The notes beneath the pieces were generated by a model. That model was not told where the DNA came from. It saw only the letters and a program-made list of their open reading frames with translations, and searched no databases. The translations under genes and the position numbers were made by a program. From Streptomyces natalensis ATCC 27448 (GTDB taxonomy: Bacteria; Actinomycetota; Actinomycetes; Streptomycetales; Streptomycetaceae), in assembly GCF_000935125.1 (NCBI RefSeq), contig NZ_JRKI01000017.1, positions 186,001 through 250,000 on the forward strand: a stretch of DNA of 64,000 nt, written 5' to 3'. This document shows, piece by piece, positions 63,092-64,000 of the stretch. How positions within the stretch are numbered: the first letter of the stretch is position 1; every line of letters begins with the position of its first letter.

Positions 63092-63183
63092 ACGAGGTCC
63101 GGGGGCCGCCCCGCGACGGCCTCCCCTTTTTCGTCACACCGGGTGACGGACCGGGTGCGGGCGGGTGCGACGCTGGAGCGGCG

Positions 63184-64000
63184 CTAGTGCGGCGCCCCCC
63201 GCCACCCGGCCACCGGCAGGGCGAACTTGGCCACCAGCCGGTCCGTGAAGGAGGCATGGTGCAGCCGCGCCAGGCGGACGGGCACGGCGCCGCGGCGGAC
63301 TTCCACGCGGGCGCCCGCGGGAAGTTCGACGGTGCGGCGGCCGTCGCACCACAGCACGCCGTGCGGGGTCTTGGGCTGGACCTCGACCGCCAGCACCGAC
63401 CGCGGGGAGGTGACCAGCGGCTTGGCGAAGAGGGCGTGCGCGCTGATCGGCACCATCAGCAGCGCCTCGACCTCGGGCCAGACCACCGGGCCGCCCGCCG
63501 AGAAGGCGTACGCGGTCGAGCCGGTCGGGGTCGCGCAGACCACGCCGTCGCCGCCGAAGCGGGAGACGGGCCGGCCGTCGACCTCGGTGACGACCTCCAG
63601 CATCCGCTCCCGCGCGGCCTTCTCCACGGACGCCTCGTTCAGGGCCCAATCGGTGTGCACCACGGTGCCGTTGTTGCGGACGAGGACATCGAGGGTCATC
63701 CGCTCCTCGACCTCGTACGCACGGGAGACGACCCGGTCGACCACCTTGTCGAGGTCGTCGCGTTCCGCCTCCGCCAGGAAGCCGACCCGGCCGAGATTGA
63801 CGCCGAGCATCGGCACCCCGGACGTCCGGGCGAAGTCCGCACCGCGCAGCAGCGTCCCGTCGCCGCCGAGGACCACCAGCAGTTCGCAGCCCTCGGCGGC
63901 GCACTGCTCGGACTCGACGCGCTGGACCGCCGCCGGCAGCGGCAGATCCGCCGCCTCCTCGGCCAGCACCCGCACCCCGATGCCGTTGCGCAGCAGCCCC
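63184..64000 (-). CDS. nadK: NAD kinase, 5' part outside the window
   Basis: At least 272 codons; the frame continues past 64000 (upstream residues LLRNGIGVRVLAEE). Motifs: VVLGGDGTLLRGADFA (GGDGT, phosphate donor site), ALNEASVEK (NE/D), and the Gly-rich GDGVVCATPTGSTAYAFSAG. It phosphorylates NAD to NADP. Upstream of recN on the same strand, the usual nadK-recN order. Confidence 0.95.
   Translation of the reverse strand, partial: GLLRNGIGVRVLAEEAADLPLPAAVQRVESEQCAAEGCELLVVLGGDGTLLRGADFARTSGVPMLGVNLGRVGFLAEAERDDLDKVVDRVVSRAYEVEERMTLDVLVRNNGTVVHTDWALNEASVEKAARERMLEVVTEVDGRPVSRFGGDGVVCATPTGSTAYAFSAGGPVVWPEVEALLMVPISAHALFAKPLVTSPRSVLAVEVQPKTPHGVLWCDGRRTVELPAGARVEVRRGAVPVRLARLHHASFTDRLVAKFALPVAGWRGAPH

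Noticed and set aside
63092..63183. SOS box upstream of recN
   Set aside because: No sequence close to TCGAAC-N4-GTTCGA was found there; the GTCAC-ACCGG-GTGAC stem is a hairpin without a T-tract on the nadK strand.

Overview
The window is 64 kb of very GC-rich DNA with dense, often 4-bp-overlapping genes, frequent GTG/TTG starts and GC hairpins between convergent genes. Gene content points to the core chromosome of a Streptomyces: an SflA-type SepF-like protein, parA-scpA-scpB, streptogrisin-type proteases, a subtilisin inhibitor, an LAxTG-anchored secreted protein and two-domain der. From memory, the order dnaE2-imuB ... sflA ... der-cmk-tyrA ... scpAB-parA-ald ... nudix-pyrG ... recN-nadK matches the S. 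coelicolor SCO1738-SCO1781 region. No phage, CRISPR array, tRNA or rRNA was seen.

Layout. 1-6 kb: the start of a methyltransferase, a cell-wall-anchored lytic polysaccharide monooxygenase, a divergent Lrp regulator/permease pair, a divergent SRPBCC/TetR pair and a secreted lipase. 5.8-10.5 kb: an ImuB-like/DnaE2 mutagenesis operon behind a near-consensus LexA box. 10.6-16.4 kb: a membrane protein, a subtilisin inhibitor, two streptogrisin-type proteases and an SPFH protein. 16.7-20 kb: a decayed amino-acid ABC transporter operon. Its permease and ATPase are internally deleted around an intact FAD/NAD(P) protein, and it lies opposite a cysteine-type leader peptide and an acetyltransferase. 20.5-32.2 kb: sflA, an acyl-CoA dehydrogenase, an MFS exporter, a PIG-V-like mannosyltransferase, a PAP2 phosphatase, an I78 inhibitor, a GT4/unknown pair, an Rpf-like lytic enzyme and two lineage-specific genes.

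32.3-50 kb holds mostly minus-strand housekeeping genes: der, plsC-like, cmk, tyrA, aroH, an ADP-ribosylglycohydrolase, rluB, scpB, scpA, a small unknown gene, parA, ald, a STAND/TPR ATPase, a Nudix hydrolase and pyrG. 50.3-64 kb: a GH15 enzyme, a coupled GH64/GH16 beta-1,3-glucanase pair with a LacI regulator and its palindrome, a PucR regulator, a LysE exporter diverging from a tautomerase, GT4 and PNPT-type envelope genes, recN and the 3' part of nadK.

The most unusual structures are two full-length inverted copies of a ~0.4 kb hairpin-like repeat. Each fills the gap between convergent genes, and in one copy the gene stop codons fall inside its terminal inverted repeats. Next come the decayed transporter locus with its leader peptide, and a set of palindromes and repeat arrays in divergent promoters. 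Start sites were chosen by eye from ribosome-binding sites and family habit; functions not backed by a motif are marked as inference.
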